A stretch of DNA of 64,000 bases from Alcaligenaceae bacterium (GTDB taxonomy: Bacteria > Pseudomonadota > Gammaproteobacteria > Burkholderiales > Burkholderiaceae_B). Location of the stretch: assembly GCA_947378965.1 (NCBI GenBank), contig CANCMG010000001.1, forward strand, positions 1 to 64,000. The letters run 5' to 3'. Both the position numbers and the translations under genes were made by a program. The number at the start of each line of letters is the position of its first letter. Within the stretch, counting starts at the first letter, position 1. Below the pieces are notes generated by a model that saw nothing but the letters and a program-made list of their open reading frames with translations, was not told where the DNA came from and searched no databases. This document shows positions 41,891-51,022 of this stretch, piece by piece.

Positions 41891-42289
41891 TTAAATTGCA
41901 GCCTCGTACCAGGCGCGCGCGACATGCGATTCAGAGATCGTAATGCGGATGGCGTGCAACTCTTTACCATCGCGACCCAACGTACCCGCGCGAGCCGCCT
42001 TGGCGAGCTGATCAAAAATGTACTTTGTTAAAAACTCAGTCGTGGTGTTCATGCCCTTAAATTCAGGATGATCGTCTAGATTTGAATAATTCAGAGGCTT
42101 GAGCGTGTCTTTGAGCACATCAAGCGCGCGACCGATATCGACAACAATGCCGTTGACATCTAAGGTTTTGGCGATAAAAGCTGCGTCAACCACAAAGGTG
42201 GCGCCGTGCAAGGCTTGAGCGGGACCAAACACTTGGCCACGAAAAGAATGGGCAATCATGATGTGATCGCGAACTTCGACTGTAAACAT
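41891..42289 (-). CDS. divergent 6-pyruvoyl/carboxy-tetrahydropterin synthase
   Basis: 132 residues of the T-fold: IAHSFRGQVFGPAQALHGATFVVDAAF, VVDIGRALDVLKDTLKPLNYSNLDD, and a final ITISESHVARAWYE. These mirror QueD/PTPS, including the Asp-Ile-G segment and the terminal Glu. The usual zinc pair H-G-H is reduced to HGA and no catalytic Cys stands before it, so the reaction may differ from that of QueD. It lies between a glycosyltransferase and a dehydrogenase in a pterin-type cluster with no other queuosine genes, which supports a separate pathway. Confidence 0.75.
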   Translation of the reverse strand: MFTVEVRDHIMIAHSFRGQVFGPAQALHGATFVVDAAFIAKTLDVNGIVVDIGRALDVLKDTLKPLNYSNLDDHPEFKGMNTTTEFLTKYIFDQLAKAARAGTLGRDGKELHAIRITISESHVARAWYEAAI

Positions 42290-42302
42290 AACGACTTCCT
42301 TA

Positions 42303-42400
42303 AGAGTAATAAATCAGCTGGCAGACAAGGCCGCTGGGTTGACCTAAATTATGAGTAATGAATAAGCTGGCAAAGAATGCCGCTTGGTTGGCCTAAAATT
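42303..42400. repeat. 49-bp tandem duplication spanning the dehydrogenase stop codon
   Basis: 42303-42351 and 42352-42400 are two copies. The second encodes the last residues of the dehydrogenase (GQPSGILCQLIHYS). The first, beyond its stop codon, still encodes GQPSGLVCQLIYYS and a stop. The 3' end of the gene was thus duplicated. Confidence 0.75.
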
Positions 42401-43350
42401 TGAGGTAACTGCTTGGGTAAATCAGCAAAGGCAACGGCCGGAGCAAGCAGGGCGTCAAGCCTTGCATCTTTCAACAGTTCAAGTGCGACACCCAGTCTGC
42501 GACGGTAGTTGTAACGCGGCCGACGCGTTGCCGAAACATGCCCAACCTGGCTGGATTGCAGCCGCAATTGCTTGCTATGAAATGCCCCGCCTAGCGGTGC
42601 ACCTACAATCTGCGTGCCGTACCAACTCAGCTCAAGTACCGTAGCTTCTTCGCCCGCAAGTCTAAGAGCCGTCACCAAACCCGCCGCCGAGGCGCTCGTA
42701 TGAAAGACCAGATCGCAGTCGAGCGGCGCGGCGGCTTCTGTCGCAAACTTCACACCAATTTGCGCTGCGAGGTCGGCGCGTTGCGGGTTGATATCGACCA
42801 ACGTGACGTCTGCCCCCGGCAGATGACCACACAAAAAGGCCACCAAACAACCCAAGACGCCCCCACCCACTACCGCGATTCGATCGCCCGGGCCTGGTGC
42901 CGCGTCCCACACCGCGTTCAGGGCGGTTTCCATATTCGCGGCCAGGACGGCTCGCTCGGGTGGGACCGCCTCGGGTAACGTCATCACCGCGTCAGCGGCT
43001 AAATTAAAATAATCTTGGTGCGGGCTCAGGCTAAATACGCAGCGATTGAGCAGCTCGGGCGGGCCACTTTGCACCCGGCCCACCGAAGCATAGCCATACT
43101 TGACCGGAAACGGAAAATCCCCGCCCATAAATGGTGCGCGCATACGCGTAAATTCAGCCTCGGGGACTTTGCCGGCAAACACCAAGGATTCGGTTCCCCG
43201 GCTCAGCGCACTGAAGAGCGTGCGGACCCTGACTTGCCCAGTCTGTGGTGCAGGCAACGGCTCGGTGCGCAGCTCGGCTACCCCGGCAGACACGTACCAC
43301 AGGGCCTGCGCCTGGCCTGATAATGAAGCATCAACGGCTGAGCTTGACAC
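42349..43350 (-). CDS. MDR-family zinc-type dehydrogenase
   Basis: 333 residues. The N-terminal GroES-like domain has SALSRGTESLVFAGKVP and FPVKYGYASVGRV; the Rossmann part shows GDRIAVVGGGVLGCLVAFL and VTLVDINPQRADLA. The catalytic-zinc Cys/His residues of classical ADH are not evident, so it may be a zinc-independent member. This type recurs beside a QueD-like gene and a GT4 gene in other bacteria, as I remember it, without known chemistry. It is the first gene of a three-gene minus-strand unit, and its 3' end is duplicated (42303-42400). Confidence 0.8.
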   Translation of the reverse strand: MSSSAVDASLSGQAQALWYVSAGVAELRTEPLPAPQTGQVRVRTLFSALSRGTESLVFAGKVPEAEFTRMRAPFMGGDFPFPVKYGYASVGRVQSGPPELLNRCVFSLSPHQDYFNLAADAVMTLPEAVPPERAVLAANMETALNAVWDAAPGPGDRIAVVGGGVLGCLVAFLCGHLPGADVTLVDINPQRADLAAQIGVKFATEAAAPLDCDLVFHTSASAAGLVTALRLAGEEATVLELSWYGTQIVGAPLGGAFHSKQLRLQSSQVGHVSATRRPRYNYRRRLGVALELLKDARLDALLAPAVAFADLPKQLPQILGQPSGILCQLIHYS

Positions 43351-43514
43351 GTAAAATCCTTGATTGTGATAACTGTGACTCGAACGCAGAGAAATTTCAA
43401 GGGTCTTGTGAATACCCTGAGCGCTCTGCCCTATACTGCGCGAGCCTTTGCAAACAGTATAAGTGAGTCAAAGGCCTTGATTCTGAAATATCAACACCCG
43501 TTTTGCCAACCCAT

Positions 43515-45269
43515 ATGCTAACAGTCAGAAGAATTATCTTTGGATCCCTTGCCATACTGAGCTTTGTGGCGATGCTCGGCCTCATGCATGCTGCGCTCAG
43601 CCCTGAATTGAGCGCGTGGGCTACCTATAGCCTACTGGCGTTATTTGCTGTGACGCTGCCCTGGACCGTCGTCGGCTTCTGGAATTCAAGCATTGGGTTT
43701 TTAGTTGGTGTGCTCGCTCGCGACCCCTTAGCCGTCCTTCTACCGCTCAGCGCGCGCGCAAGCATGACCGACCCGATCACCTCGTCTACAGCAGTTGTAC
43801 TTTGCATCCGAAACGAAACCCCCACACGCCTTGAACGCAATCTTGAAGCGATGATGCAAAGCTTGGCCGCCACGGGCTTTGGTCAACAATTGCATATCTA
43901 CGTACTGAGCGATACCAATGATGAGGTCATCGCGCAACAAGAACAACAATGCTTTGCTGCGATGGCCGCACGCTGGGCATCACGCCTCGCGCTCACCTAT
44001 CGCCGACGCGATGACAACAAAGGGTATAAAGCGGGCAACATCGCAGATTTCTGTGCGCGCTGGGGGCACCTGCATGAGTTCGTGGTGACGTTAGATGCGG
44101 ATAGCTTCATGACGGGTCGCGCCATTTTGCGTTTAGTGCGCATCATGCAGGCCAATCCAACGCTTGGGATTTTGCAAGGTCTAGTTGTTGGTTTGCCCTC
44201 TACCAGCGGCTTCACTCGGTTGTTTCAATTTGGTATGCGCTTAGGCATGCGCTCGTACACCATGGGCTCAGCCTGGTGGCAAGCAGACTGTGGGCCCTAC
44301 TGGGGGCACAACGCCGCGATTCGTATCAAGCCATTTGTTGAACATTGCGAGTTGCCGCGGTTACCTGATCACAAGGGCACACCCAGACACATCCTGAGCC
44401 ACGATCAAGTCGAGGCCGTGCTCATGCGACGTGCAGGCTTCGAGGTACGAGTGATCCCGCAAGAGGATGAAAGCTGGGAAGAAAATCCACCGACCTTAAT
44501 CGAATACATTCGCCGAGACCTGCGTTGGTGCGAGGGCAATCTGCAATACGTCTATTTATTAAGTCTTCCAGGTCTTAAGTTCTTAAGCCGCTATCAATTA
44601 TGTATCGCCATCTTGATGTTCTTAAGCTCGCCTGCCTGGATCGCCTTGCTACTACTCTCGATGGTATTGTTGTGCTTGGCACCCACCCCGGCCGCGTTTA
44701 TGCACGGCGGGCTTGGTCTCACACTGTTAAGCGCCACCCTGCTCATGTGGTACCTGCCTAAAATTGCTGGGGCAGTTGATGTGCTGCTAAGCGCTAGCGA
44801 GCGCGAGTCTTTTGGTGGTGGCCTACGTTTTGCTTTTAACTTTACCTTCGAAATGATTTTTTCGCTGTTGATGACCCCCATCACTTGGTTGAACCACACC
44901 ATTTTTATCATGGGTTTGCTCTTCGGAAAAAAATCAGGCTGGACCGGTCAAGCGCGCGACGATCATTCAGTACCACTCGCGATTGCCTGTCGGCAATTCT
45001 GGCCCCACACCCTTTCGGGCCTCGTGCTGGCTGGTGCAGTGTGGCATACCCACCCTACCACCCTACCCTACGCCTTGATTATGCTCAGTGGCTTACTCTT
45101 GTCGATCCCGATCGCCGTGCTGACCTCATGGCCAAGTTTTGGTCGCATGCTGATTCGATGGAAATTAGTCAGCTTACCCGAAGAAATTAATCCGCCCGCG
45201 GCCCTAAAACCGCTTGACCTTGAGGTCTTAAAGATGTCGCGCAAGCCTCACGACAGCCGCCAAGCATGA
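43515..45269 (+). CDS. OpgH/MdoH-like glucosyltransferase
   Basis: 584 residues from ATG 43515; TTG 43503 is an alternative. Two N-terminal membrane helices, then a GT2 domain: [26 protein letters not shown] (metal-binding D-x-D), [17 protein letters not shown], and [13 protein letters not shown] in the Q/R-x-x-R-W position. About six membrane helices follow. OpgH makes the beta-glucan backbone of osmoregulated periplasmic glucans from UDP-glucose. The protein is shorter than E. coli OpgH, and no opgG accompanies it. It diverges from the dehydrogenase gene and overlaps the ABC exporter by ATGA coupling. Confidence 0.85.
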   Translation: MLTVRRIIFGSLAILSFVAMLGLMHAALSPELSAWATYSLLALFAVTLPWTVVGFWNSSIGFLVGVLARDPLAVLLPLSARASMTDPITSSTAVVLCIRNETPTRLERNLEAMMQSLAATGFGQQLHIYVLSDTNDEVIAQQEQQCFAAMAARWASRLALTYRRRDDNKGYKAGNIADFCARWGHLHEFVVTLDADSFMTGRAILRLVRIMQANPTLGILQGLVVGLPSTSGFTRLFQFGMRLGMRSYTMGSAWWQADCGPYWGHNAAIRIKPFVEHCELPRLPDHKGTPRHILSHDQVEAVLMRRAGFEVRVIPQEDESWEENPPTLIEYIRRDLRWCEGNLQYVYLLSLPGLKFLSRYQLCIAILMFLSSPAWIALLLLSMVLLCLAPTPAAFMHGGLGLTLLSATLLMWYLPKIAGAVDVLLSASERESFGGGLRFAFNFTFEMIFSLLMTPITWLNHTIFIMGLLFGKKSGWTGQARDDHSVPLAIACRQFWPHTLSGLVLAGAVWHTHPTTLPYALIMLSGLLLSIPIAVLTSWPSFGRMLIRWKLVSLPEEINPPAALKPLDLEVLKMSRKPHDSRQA

Positions 45270-47065
45270 CAAATTCTGGTCAAGGGAATCACCCCATCAG
45301 CTTCATTGCGCTGTATACCCGCGTATTAAAAATGCTGGGGTCAGATCGCAAGCTCGGTTGGACGCTGGCCGGCGCAAACGTCGTACTCGCGATGGCAATG
45401 TTTGGCGAACCCATTTTATTCGGCCTAGTCATCGATACGCTCTCGCGCGCTTCGCTGAACGATCCAGCAGGCATCTGGTCCTCGCTATGGCCTTTGTTGT
45501 TGACCTGGGTTGGTTTTGGTTTATTCACAATTTCTTGTGGCGCGGTGATCGCACTCTTGGCAGATCGCCTGTCGCATCGACGCAGGCACATCGTCCTGCG
45601 TGACTATTTCGAACACGTGTTGCAACTACCACTGGCACAGCAAGCTGACACCCATTCTGGCCGTCTGATGAAAACGATGCTGCAGGGGACTGATGCTTTA
45701 TGGTGGCTGTGGTTAAGTTTTTTTAGAGATCACCTTGCTGCGACGGTCGCACTCATTGTTTTGGTACCTGTTGCGCTTTATATCAATTGGCGACTCGCCC
45801 TCGTACTCATCATTCTGTGCATCGTGTTTGTTTGGCTGACGCATTTTATCTTGCGTAAAACACAGGCTCTGCAACAGCAAGTTGAAAGTCATCACTCGGA
45901 TTTAGCTGAACAGGCTTCAGATACTTTAGGCAATATTGCACTAGTGCAAAGCTTTGCTCGCATCGAGCACGAGGTCAGCGCACTCAAAAATATCAGTCAG
46001 CGCGTCTTGGGCGCTCAGATGCCGGTACTGTCTTGGTGGGCGCTCGTGAACGTGCTCACGCGTTCTGCAACCACCTTAAGCATTTTGTGTATTGTCGCGT
46101 TGGGCGCCTGGTTATTTACTAAAGGCCAGACGACTGTCGGCGCAATCGTCACTTTCATCTCTTTTTCAGGGATGGTGATTATGCGACTTGAGCAGATTGT
46201 CGGATTTGTGCATCGTCTGGCGATGGAAGCCCCCCGTCTGCAAGAATTTTTTCATGTGCTGGATACCGAGCCATCGATACATGATTCGCCGAACGCGATC
46301 GACCCGGGGCGCGCTCAGGGCGCCATTGCCTTTGAAAACGTCACCTTCGCATACGATCAAAAAAATCCGGCCGTCAAAGGTCTAAGCTTTAATCTGAAAC
46401 CCGGTACAACGATCGCCTTAGTTGGCGCCTCGGGTGCGGGTAAATCAACCGCCTTGAGTCTGCTGTATCGTGCCTTTGACCCACAGTCTGGTCGCATTAC
46501 GGTGGATGGTCATGACATTCGTGACTTACAGCTGGCCGCGCTACGCAGCAATATTGGCGTGGTGTTTCAAGAGGCGCTGCTATTCAACCGTTCAATCGCA
46601 GACAATCTAAAGGTTGGCTTACCCGAGGCAACCGACGCTCAGTTACGTCAGGCTTGTGCAAGCGCGCAAGCGCTTGATTTCATCGAACAACATCCGCAAG
46701 GTTTCGAAACCAAAATCGGCGAGCGTGGGCGCGCACTGTCAGGCGGTGAACGCCAGCGCTTATCGATTGCACGGGTTTTATTAAAAAATCCGCCAATCTT
46801 GATTTTGGATGAGGCGACCAGCGCTTTGGATAGCGCCACAGAAACAAAGCTTTTACAAGCGTTGGATGCTGTCACCAAAGACCGCAGCACGCTCGTGATC
46901 GCGCATCGACTGGCGACTATCCGTAAAGCAGACAAGATTTTAGTGATGGACCACGGCTCAATCATTGAGGCCGGTTCTTTTGACGAACTGTACGCCCAGG
47001 GTGGTCGTTTTACTCAACTGGTCAAAGAGCAATTTTCAGATGCTTCAGGAAATTTTATTTCATGA
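45266..47065 (+). CDS. ABC exporter, NdvA/ChvA-like (fused permease-ATPase)
   Basis: 599 residues. Six membrane helices (1-330) and an ATPase with GASGAGKST (Walker A), [16 protein letters not shown] (signature) and [13 protein letters not shown] (Walker B). Within the exporters it resembles the cyclic beta-1,2-glucan transporter NdvA/ChvA, for instance in [17 protein letters not shown]. Its ATG overlaps the stop of the OpgH-like gene, so synthesis and export of one glycan or glycoside are linked. Its own stop overlaps the ATG of a 47-codon repeat ORF. Confidence 0.9.
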   Translation: MTNSGQGNHPISFIALYTRVLKMLGSDRKLGWTLAGANVVLAMAMFGEPILFGLVIDTLSRASLNDPAGIWSSLWPLLLTWVGFGLFTISCGAVIALLADRLSHRRRHIVLRDYFEHVLQLPLAQQADTHSGRLMKTMLQGTDALWWLWLSFFRDHLAATVALIVLVPVALYINWRLALVLIILCIVFVWLTHFILRKTQALQQQVESHHSDLAEQASDTLGNIALVQSFARIEHEVSALKNISQRVLGAQMPVLSWWALVNVLTRSATTLSILCIVALGAWLFTKGQTTVGAIVTFISFSGMVIMRLEQIVGFVHRLAMEAPRLQEFFHVLDTEPSIHDSPNAIDPGRAQGAIAFENVTFAYDQKNPAVKGLSFNLKPGTTIALVGASGAGKSTALSLLYRAFDPQSGRITVDGHDIRDLQLAALRSNIGVVFQEALLFNRSIADNLKVGLPEATDAQLRQACASAQALDFIEQHPQGFETKIGERGRALSGGERQRLSIARVLLKNPPILILDEATSALDSATETKLLQALDAVTKDRSTLVIAHRLATIRKADKILVMDHGSIIEAGSFDELYAQGGRFTQLVKEQFSDASGNFIS

Positions 47066-47205
47066 GCCTCATCACTACGTCGGTTGCAGCAGACTTGAAT
47101 ACGATGACTCCCGAGTCGCTTGCTGCAGACTTGAACACTGTGACTGCCGAGTCGCTTGCTGCGGCGTTGAACAATGATTTTTTCGCATACAACTGCGAGA
47201 CCTGA
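47062..47205 (+). CDS. candidate small repeat peptide, 47 aa
   Basis: The ATG overlaps the stop codon of the ABC exporter (ATGA). The frame stays open through a 36-bp tandem repeat and ends at 47205, 11 bp before the methyltransferase ATG. The peptide has two and a half units of the form LAADLNT-x-T-x-ES and a tail [11 protein letters not shown]. Translational coupling, repeat length divisible by three and position between exporter and modifying enzyme argue for a real gene, possibly a precursor peptide. Equally, it could be another slippage array that is open by chance. Confidence 0.35.
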   Translation: MSLITTSVAADLNTMTPESLAADLNTVTAESLAAALNNDFFAYNCET

Positions 47206-47216
47206 CAGAGAGAAAG

Positions 47217-48062
47217 ATGACTGGTTTTTCAGCTCAATGGCTTGCCTTACGCGAACCTGCAGATCATCGGGCGCGAGATCGCGCTTTGCAAAATAAAGTG
47301 TGCGAGCAACTCGCGAATGTGGCGCGCACTGAACAGCGCGCCGTTCGTTTGATCGATCTTGGCTGTGGCTCGGGTTCAAACCTGCGCGCATTGGCCACGG
47401 CACTACCGGCGCAACAACACTGGACCCTGGTCGACTACGATCCCTTGCTACTGGCAGCGGCGCGTACCGCACTGATTGCCTGGGCAGATCAGGTGATCAG
47501 TGACAAGACCGCACTGACTATTTGTAAAAGCGGTAAAACGATTGACATCGAGTTTGCTCAAGTCGACCTTGCGCGCGACATCGAGCGCGTGCTGGCCTGG
47601 CCTGCTGATGTCATCACTGCCGCGGCATTTTTTGATCTCGTCGCTGAGACCTGGTTGGTGCGCTTTTGTCAGGCACTGCGCACAACGCTTTATACAGTAT
47701 TGACCTACGATGGCTCTGAGCAATGGCTACCATCGCATCCCGCGGACGCCGCAATGTTGAAGACATTTCATGCCCATCAAAAAACTGACAAGGGTTTTGG
47801 CGTAGCTGCGGGCCCAGACGCCACCAGCATTATGCAGCGAGAGTTAACAGCGCGTGGATTTCAAGTGACGCTCGCGTCTAGCCCCTGGCAAAGCGACCAA
47901 ACCGAAGCTGAGTTCATACACGCCTTAGCAACAGGTAGTGCCGCGGCGGTGCGTGAAACTGGCTTGCTCAAAGAACAAGACGTCGAGCAATGGCTAGCTG
48001 CGCGCATCAGTGCGCAGCACTGTACGGTTGGTCACTGGGATATCCTAGCGACCCCTAGGTGA
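47217..48062 (+). CDS. SAM-dependent methyltransferase
   Basis: 281 residues. IDLGCGSGSNLRALATAL is the SAM-binding motif I, LVDYDPLLLAAARTAL motif II, and VITAAAFFDLVAE the motif III/IV region. GAGAGAAAG precedes the ATG. It closes the plus-strand unit OpgH-like / ABC exporter / repeat ORF and probably modifies the exported product or its precursor. The 3' end abuts the convergent FAH gene with no spacer: the two stop codons are adjacent. Confidence 0.8.
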   Translation: MTGFSAQWLALREPADHRARDRALQNKVCEQLANVARTEQRAVRLIDLGCGSGSNLRALATALPAQQHWTLVDYDPLLLAAARTALIAWADQVISDKTALTICKSGKTIDIEFAQVDLARDIERVLAWPADVITAAAFFDLVAETWLVRFCQALRTTLYTVLTYDGSEQWLPSHPADAAMLKTFHAHQKTDKGFGVAAGPDATSIMQRELTARGFQVTLASSPWQSDQTEAEFIHALATGSAAAVRETGLLKEQDVEQWLAARISAQHCTVGHWDILATPR

Positions 48063-48929
48063 TTACCCAACCGTATTTTTTAAGGTACCTACGCGCTCGA
48101 TGATCACCTCGACCGTATCACCTGACTTTAAAAATCTTGGTGGCTTGCGGCTGAAACCGACACCCTCTGGCGTACCCGTTGCGATGACATCACCGGCGCG
48201 AAGTTCTGTCACACTTGACATGTACTCAATCAGTTTTGCAACCGAAAAAATCATCGTTGAAAACGATGCATGCTGCATCGACTCACCCGACACTAAGGTC
48301 GTGAGTGAGAGTGCCTCGATTGGGCCGACCTCATCTGGGGTCACCAAGGCGGGGCCAATTGAGCTTGAGCGAAAAAAGTTTTTACCCTGATCGAGCGAGC
48401 GTTGAAACTGGTAGTCGCGCACTGAACCGTCCATAAAGCACGTGTAGCCAGCAACATAACTCAGGGCGTCGGCAGCGGCGACATTGCGTGCTGTCTTGCT
48501 TAACACGACAGCCAACTCGCCCTCAAAATCATACTCAGGCGACAAGGTTGGCTTTTCAAATACCTCGCCATGCGCCACGATTGCGGCAGAGATCTTCACA
48601 AACGTGCGTGGAAACTCAGGAAGCTTATGGCCAGCTTCTGCAGCATGCGCGGCGTAATTTAACCCAATACAGTGCATGGTCACGGGTTCAACAAACAGTG
48701 GCAAGTACTGCAGGCTAGCTTCGCTGCGGTCGGCCCGAGTGGCCGACGCAACCACCGCACGCGCCACCTCAAAGCCATTTTTTTGAATCAACTGCAGCAG
48801 GCTTGAGTATTCTTTGCCAATTTTGGTAGAAAGATCGATCACATCGCCATTGGATTGAATGACACCATACTGCGCTTGACCATCGACGAGATAACTAGCT
48901 AGCTTCATTGAAAAATTCTCCGAACTCAA
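48063..48929 (-). CDS. fumarylacetoacetate hydrolase family protein
   Basis: 288 residues. MHCIGLNYAAHAAEAGHKLPEFP is the usual entry to the FAH core; DFEGELAVVL carries two metal Glu, CFMDGSVRDYQ the metal Asp, and GTPEGVGFSRKPP the C-terminal loop. The N-terminal 70 residues match the short cap of the acylpyruvase/oxaloacetate-decarboxylase branch. Activity could be C-C bond hydrolysis, decarboxylation or tautomerisation of a beta-keto acid. It is the distal gene of the large minus-strand catabolic block (60999-48063). Confidence 0.88.
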   Translation of the reverse strand: MSSENFSMKLASYLVDGQAQYGVIQSNGDVIDLSTKIGKEYSSLLQLIQKNGFEVARAVVASATRADRSEASLQYLPLFVEPVTMHCIGLNYAAHAAEAGHKLPEFPRTFVKISAAIVAHGEVFEKPTLSPEYDFEGELAVVLSKTARNVAAADALSYVAGYTCFMDGSVRDYQFQRSLDQGKNFFRSSSIGPALVTPDEVGPIEALSLTTLVSGESMQHASFSTMIFSVAKLIEYMSSVTELRAGDVIATGTPEGVGFSRKPPRFLKSGDTVEVIIERVGTLKNTVG

Positions 48930-49064
48930 GATCGTGCTGTTAGGGGATTGAGCAAAAGCTTAGCGTAAATATTGCGGCTCTGCTTAACAGGGTAACTTTG
49001 CTTCGAGAGCTTGTTTTCCTGAACAGAGCGGTTTGCTTGAAAGGGTTGGCGCGGTTTGATCCGT

Positions 49065-49835
49065 TTACGCCGCCTTTTCAATAGGATGCCACTCTCGTCG
49101 AAACGCTTCACGGTAACTAAAGCGGTCTGCCGGATGCACACTTACCGCCAATTCAACTAAATCGTCGCGCTCATCAACATAGCGCCTAGCCACCCACAGC
49201 CCAGCACTTCGGGCTGGCGCATCGAGCCGCTTTGCAAGCGTGGCTGGCAAGAGCATCGCACGAAGCTCTTGCTGTACGGCTTTGATACGACAATCAAATT
49301 GTTGTTCAATCAATTGGTATAGCGGTTGCGTCATGCGCCCACTCACCTTCGCGAGCGAGCGAAAGCGTGGAGCAACATACACATCGGTCAAACAAATTGG
49401 TAAAGCTTGGTCTTCTATATAACGCAAGCCCTGAATATGTAGCCACGTTTCACCTTCTGTCGCCCCTAAAAGTGTTGCTTGCTCGGTGTTGATCCCTTGC
49501 ACACTGGTTTTAGCTATCTGCAGTGTGGTCTCGCTTGCGTATTGGCGCAAATCCGTGATTGCGGACATCGTCTGTGTATATTGTCCAGAAGGCGCTTGCG
49601 CCACCACACGGCTGCCGACACCGGGTTGACGCACGACTAAACCTTGATGAACCAGTTGCTTGACCGCTTCTCTGACCGTGAAACGCGAGACGCCAAACTG
49701 TGCACATAATTCAAACTCAGTCGGCAATAAATCGCCCACGAGATAGCGCTTTGAGTGAATTTCATTTAACAGGGTTTTAGCTAACTGAGCATAGCGTGGC
49801 CCCGAGCTAAATCCTTCAAAATGATATTGACTCAT
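49065..49835 (-). CDS. GntR-family regulator, HutC type (UTRA domain)
   Basis: 256 residues. The N-terminal winged helix has LLNEIHSKRYLVGDLLPTEFELCAQFGVSRFTVREAVKQL; the C-terminal UTRA domain (about 95-240) has EGETWLHIQGLRYIEDQALPICLTDVYVA and SAGLWVARRY. It should repress the local genes until it binds a pathway metabolite. It overlaps the CoA-transferase gene by 4 bp (ATGA), so it is the last gene of the operon acyl-CoA dehydrogenase / CoA transferase / gntR. A perfect palindrome at 55534 and a similar site near 52226 are candidate operators. The 135 bp after it contain no feature. Confidence 0.92.
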   Translation of the reverse strand: MSQYHFEGFSSGPRYAQLAKTLLNEIHSKRYLVGDLLPTEFELCAQFGVSRFTVREAVKQLVHQGLVVRQPGVGSRVVAQAPSGQYTQTMSAITDLRQYASETTLQIAKTSVQGINTEQATLLGATEGETWLHIQGLRYIEDQALPICLTDVYVAPRFRSLAKVSGRMTQPLYQLIEQQFDCRIKAVQQELRAMLLPATLAKRLDAPARSAGLWVARRYVDERDDLVELAVSVHPADRFSYREAFRREWHPIEKAA

Positions 49836-51022
49836 ATGACCGCGTGCTCACGCAAAAAGGCGATTTGTTGCTCTGAGAAACCCGCCTGTGTCAGCAAGGC
49901 AGTGGTGTCTGCTCCCATTGCCGGCGCAGCGCGTAAAGGTGCCGAATCGCCACTGCAGCGAAGCGGCGAGGCCACACCCAAAATCTCTTTACCTTCAGGC
50001 GTACGTGTTGTGACCACGCCTTGGCGAGAATGGACAAAAGGATTATCTAACGCCTGCGCGACGTCATATACCGGTGACGCTGGCACTTTACCCGCAAACT
50101 TTTTCATCCAGTTTGCTGTTGTATCTTTGACCATGACGCTATCAATATCAGCGTTGAATTGCTCGCGATTCTCTAGTCGATTTTTATAAGAACTGTACTC
50201 GACACGCGTTGCCCACTCAGGCTTACCGAGTTCGGTGGCCAAGATTGGCCAGAACTTTTCTTTATTACACATAATAAAGATCCACCCGTCTTGGGTTGGG
50301 TAGAGTTGACTAGGGACCAGCGAAGGATGCCCAGAACGGGGCGCTCTGCCTGTCGTGTGCGAACCATTTAAATACCAGGTCGCCAAGTAGGCTAAGTTAT
50401 GCATCGCAACATCGAACAAGCTGCAATCGACATCACGACCTACCCCTGTTTGTCGTGCACCCAGTACGGCCGAGACTAAACCGAGTGCGGCGGTAGTGCC
50501 TGTCATCAGATCAATCATCGACAGGCCAAATCGTGAAGGCGGTCCGTCGGGCTCACCGGTTAAAGACAAATAGCCTGCCTCAGCTTGCATCAGATAGTCG
50601 TAGCCGGGCCAATTCGCGCGCTCACCGTCACGGCCATAGGCAGATAGATGCACACACACAATATCTTTGCGAATATGTTTGAGGGCGTCATATGTAAGAC
50701 CCAACTTGGCAGGCAGATCGCCACGCAAGTTGTTGAATACTGCGTCGGCATGCTCAAGCAATTTATGTAAGACATCGCGACCCGCCTCTTGTTTAAGATC
50801 GAGCCTAACGCTTTTTTTATTACGATTAAACGCCTGATAGAAGTGGCTGTCGCCAGGGCCAAAATAATGAGGGCCGACTGCACGACCCACATCACCGCCA
50901 TCGTGCGGGTTTTCAATCTTAATCACCTCTGCGCCTAAATCGGCGAGGTGCTGCGTTGAAAAAGGCCCCGCACCGTATTGCTCGATGGCAAGGATGCGCA
51001 TTCCTTGTAAAGGCAAACTCAT
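49832..51022 (-). CDS. CaiB/BaiF family CoA transferase (class III)
   Basis: 396 residues. MRILAIEQYGAGPFSTQHLADLGAEVIKIENP, FYQAFNRNKKSVRLDLKQEAGRDVLHKLL, VFNNLRGDLPAKLGL and PGYDYLMQAEAGYLSLTGEPDGPP are class III features; the catalytic Asp lies in the MIDLMTG segment. It activates an organic acid by transferring CoA from another thioester. Start and stop overlap the neighbouring acyl-CoA dehydrogenase and gntR genes by 4 bp each, indicating a tight operon. Confidence 0.93.
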   Translation of the reverse strand: MSLPLQGMRILAIEQYGAGPFSTQHLADLGAEVIKIENPHDGGDVGRAVGPHYFGPGDSHFYQAFNRNKKSVRLDLKQEAGRDVLHKLLEHADAVFNNLRGDLPAKLGLTYDALKHIRKDIVCVHLSAYGRDGERANWPGYDYLMQAEAGYLSLTGEPDGPPSRFGLSMIDLMTGTTAALGLVSAVLGARQTGVGRDVDCSLFDVAMHNLAYLATWYLNGSHTTGRAPRSGHPSLVPSQLYPTQDGWIFIMCNKEKFWPILATELGKPEWATRVEYSSYKNRLENREQFNADIDSVMVKDTTANWMKKFAGKVPASPVYDVAQALDNPFVHSRQGVVTTRTPEGKEILGVASPLRCSGDSAPLRAAPAMGADTTALLTQAGFSEQQIAFLREHAVI

